From NCBI RefSeq assembly GCF_036311985.1, contig NZ_JAZDCJ010000019.1: a stretch of 64,000 nucleotides of DNA. One strand, 5' to 3'. Positions 63,225-64,000 of the stretch are shown here, piece by piece. Under the pieces are notes generated by a model. That model saw only the letters and a program-made list of their open reading frames with translations, was not told the origin of the DNA and made no database searches. This DNA is from JAZDCJ01 sp036311985. GTDB lineage: Bacteria > Actinomycetota > Actinomycetes > Actinomycetales > Micrococcaceae. Made by a program: the position numbers and the translations under genes. How positions within the stretch are numbered: position 1 is the stretch's first letter; every line of letters starts with the position of its first letter.

Positions 63225-63728
63225 TCAGCGCCCCGCGCCGGCGCGGGGCGTGAGGTGCTCGAAGACCAGGCTGGTCTGGGTCGAGGCGACGGCCGGGTCG
63301 GCGAGCCGGACGTTGATGAAGTCCCGCAGCTCCTCCGGGCCGGCACAGGCCACGTGGACCAGGAAGTCGCGGTCCCCGGCCAACAGGAAGACTCCCAGCG
63401 TCTCGGGGAGGTCCCGGAGCGCGGCCGCGAGCTCGAGCATCCGGTGGCGGGCCTGAGGGTTGACGCGGACGGAAATCATGGCGAAGACGTGCAGACCCAG
63501 GCGGGCCAGGTCCAGCTCGGCGTGGTAGCCCGTGATCACGCCGGAGTCCTTGAGTGCCCGGACGCGGGCCAGGCAGGTCGACGGCGCGATCCCGGCCTTG
63601 CGGGCCAGGACGTTGTTGGGAAGACGCGCGTCGGCGGCGAGCTCGCGCAGGATCACCAGGTCCGCCTCGTCGAGCCGAACCCGATTCCGGCCCTCCTGGT
63701 GATTTCGGATCAGATCCGAATTGATCAC
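63225..63728 (-). CDS. Lrp/AsnC-family transcriptional regulator, probable kynurenine regulator
   Basis: A 167-residue regulator: N-terminal HTH (LDEADLVILRELAADARLPNNVLARKAGIAPSTCLARVRALKDSGVITGYHAELD) and C-terminal RAM/ligand domain (VFAMISVRVNPQ...LLAGDRDFLVHVAC). GTG 63728 has GGGAG 5 nt upstream; it gives about 18 extra residues compared with short Lrp proteins. It is divergent from kynU and likely senses kynurenine or tryptophan-derived metabolites, as do KynR-type regulators (inference). Confidence 0.85.
   Translation of the reverse strand: MINSDLIRNHQEGRNRVRLDEADLVILRELAADARLPNNVLARKAGIAPSTCLARVRALKDSGVITGYHAELDLARLGLHVFAMISVRVNPQARHRMLELAAALRDLPETLGVFLLAGDRDFLVHVACAGPEELRDFINVRLADPAVASTQTSLVFEHLTPRAGAGR
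63229..63250. terminator. perfect 22-bp GC palindrome at the 3' end of the Lrp gene
   Basis: CGCCCCGCGCC/GGCGCGGGGCG forms an 11-bp stem with no fixed loop, overlapping the last codons (RAGAGR) of the Lrp gene and 16 bp past the MoaD-like stop. It probably terminates both convergent transcripts. Confidence 0.5.
63704..63720. promoter_or_regulatory. 17-bp perfect palindrome in the 5' coding part of the Lrp gene
   Basis: TTCGGATC-A-GATCCGAA lies 8-24 bases downstream of the GTG start, spanning codons 3 to 9 and 112 bp from the kynU start. Lrp-family operators have this dyad size; its place suggests autorepression and, by cooperative binding, control of kynU. Confidence 0.55.
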
Positions 63729-63831
63729 GGAACTCCCTCTGCTTTCTGGATGAATATTCGCTGAAGAGGACGCGTTCTTCACGTCGATTCTAGACTGGGC
63801 GGAGAATCCACCTCAACGAAGGACACCGGGC

Positions 63832-64000
63832 ATGGACACCACCACGGCACCACTCACCCGCGCTGACTGCCTCGCGCTCGACGCCGCGGATCCGTTGGCC
63901 GGGTTCCGCGGCCGCTTCGAGCTGCCGGACGGCGTCGTCTACCTCGACGGGAACTCGCTGGGCGCCCTGCCCCGCGGCGCCGCGGAACGCGCGCAGGAGG
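63832..64000 (+). CDS. kynU: kynureninase (5' part, truncated by window end)
   Basis: The first 56 residues are present, MDTTTAPLTRADCLALDAADPLAGFRGRFELPDGVVYLDGNSLGALPRGAAERAQE. YLDGNSLG is the hallmark N-terminal segment of PLP-dependent kynureninase, which cleaves kynurenine to anthranilate and alanine in tryptophan degradation. GAAGGAC lies 7-8 nt before ATG 63832. A TAGACT -10 is at 63791-63796. The rest, including the PLP lysine, is outside. Confidence 0.88.
   Translation, partial: MDTTTAPLTRADCLALDAADPLAGFRGRFELPDGVVYLDGNSLGALPRGAAERAQE

Overview
The window is 64 kb of very GC-rich bacterial DNA with dense coding, many GTG starts, frequent 4-bp ATGA/GTGA stop-start overlaps, and many genes whose -10 hexamer sits about 7 nt before the start codon (leaderless style). 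An OmpR/LuxR-type two-component repertoire, a WXG100-like protein, an E1 alpha/beta type branched-chain 2-oxoacid dehydrogenase, CsoR copper control and a septum-formation-family lipoprotein point to an actinobacterium, most likely order Micrococcales, family Micrococcaceae (inference from protein style, not from a search). No rRNA, tRNA, CRISPR array, complete insertion sequence or prophage is visible; the region reads as chromosomal.

Layout. 0.1-2.2 kb: flavin reductase, type I IPP isomerase (idi), a lipoprotein. 2.2-2.8 kb: a decayed patch with a gene fragment bounded by a 40-bp direct repeat of the neighbouring gene's 3' end. 2.8-8.8 kb: a Gmad2-domain secreted protein, the bkdABC operon for branched-chain 2-oxoacid oxidation behind a 38-bp palindrome, and a HisC-like aminotransferase. 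8.9-14.1 kb: an assimilatory nitrate module (NarK, molybdopterin nitrate reductase, FAD/[2Fe-2S] electron-transfer subunit). 14.1-19.1 kb: a holin-like membrane protein, an MFS gene split by an in-frame TAA, an HTH antitoxin/PIN toxin pair and a WXG100-like/hydrolase pair. 19.2-24.1 kb: purB and a four-gene ABC exporter plus two-component operon. 24.1-33 kb: small metabolic and hypothetical genes, two decayed genes (a GAP-family protein and an amidohydrolase), rlmN, DedA. 33-38 kb: an alcohol/aldehyde oxidation block (DUF779, Zn-ADH, ALDH) with a GAF-winged helix regulator. 38-42.5 kb: VOC protein, nhaA, a PstS-like lipoprotein, a FemX-like ligase. 42.5-45.5 kb: csoR-copZ-copA copper resistance. 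45.5-50.2 kb: a two-component system, an orphan TAXI solute-binding lipoprotein and a dicarboxylate symporter. 50.2-56.6 kb: EamA exporter with a divergent CGNR regulator, several small membrane proteins, MATE and MFS exporters and a CAAX-type protease. 56.6-61.1 kb: a heterodimeric ABC exporter operon ending in a pentapeptide-repeat protein. 61.3-64 kb: SRPBCC protein, a BNR-repeat/MoaD-like pair, and an Lrp regulator divergent from kynureninase (kynU runs off the end).

The main themes are amino-acid and aldehyde catabolism under local regulators, nitrate uptake and reduction, copper efflux, and an unusually large set of exporters. Four loci (2.2-2.8, 14.5-15.8, 25.1-25.8 and 28.7-29.5 kb) show gene decay. 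Several promoters carry clear dyad operators (bkdA, csoR, ABC-DesKR-like operon, rhtA-like/CGNR, ABC exporter, lrp-kynU). The word ACGACGCCGG recurs 21 times in coding and intergenic DNA.
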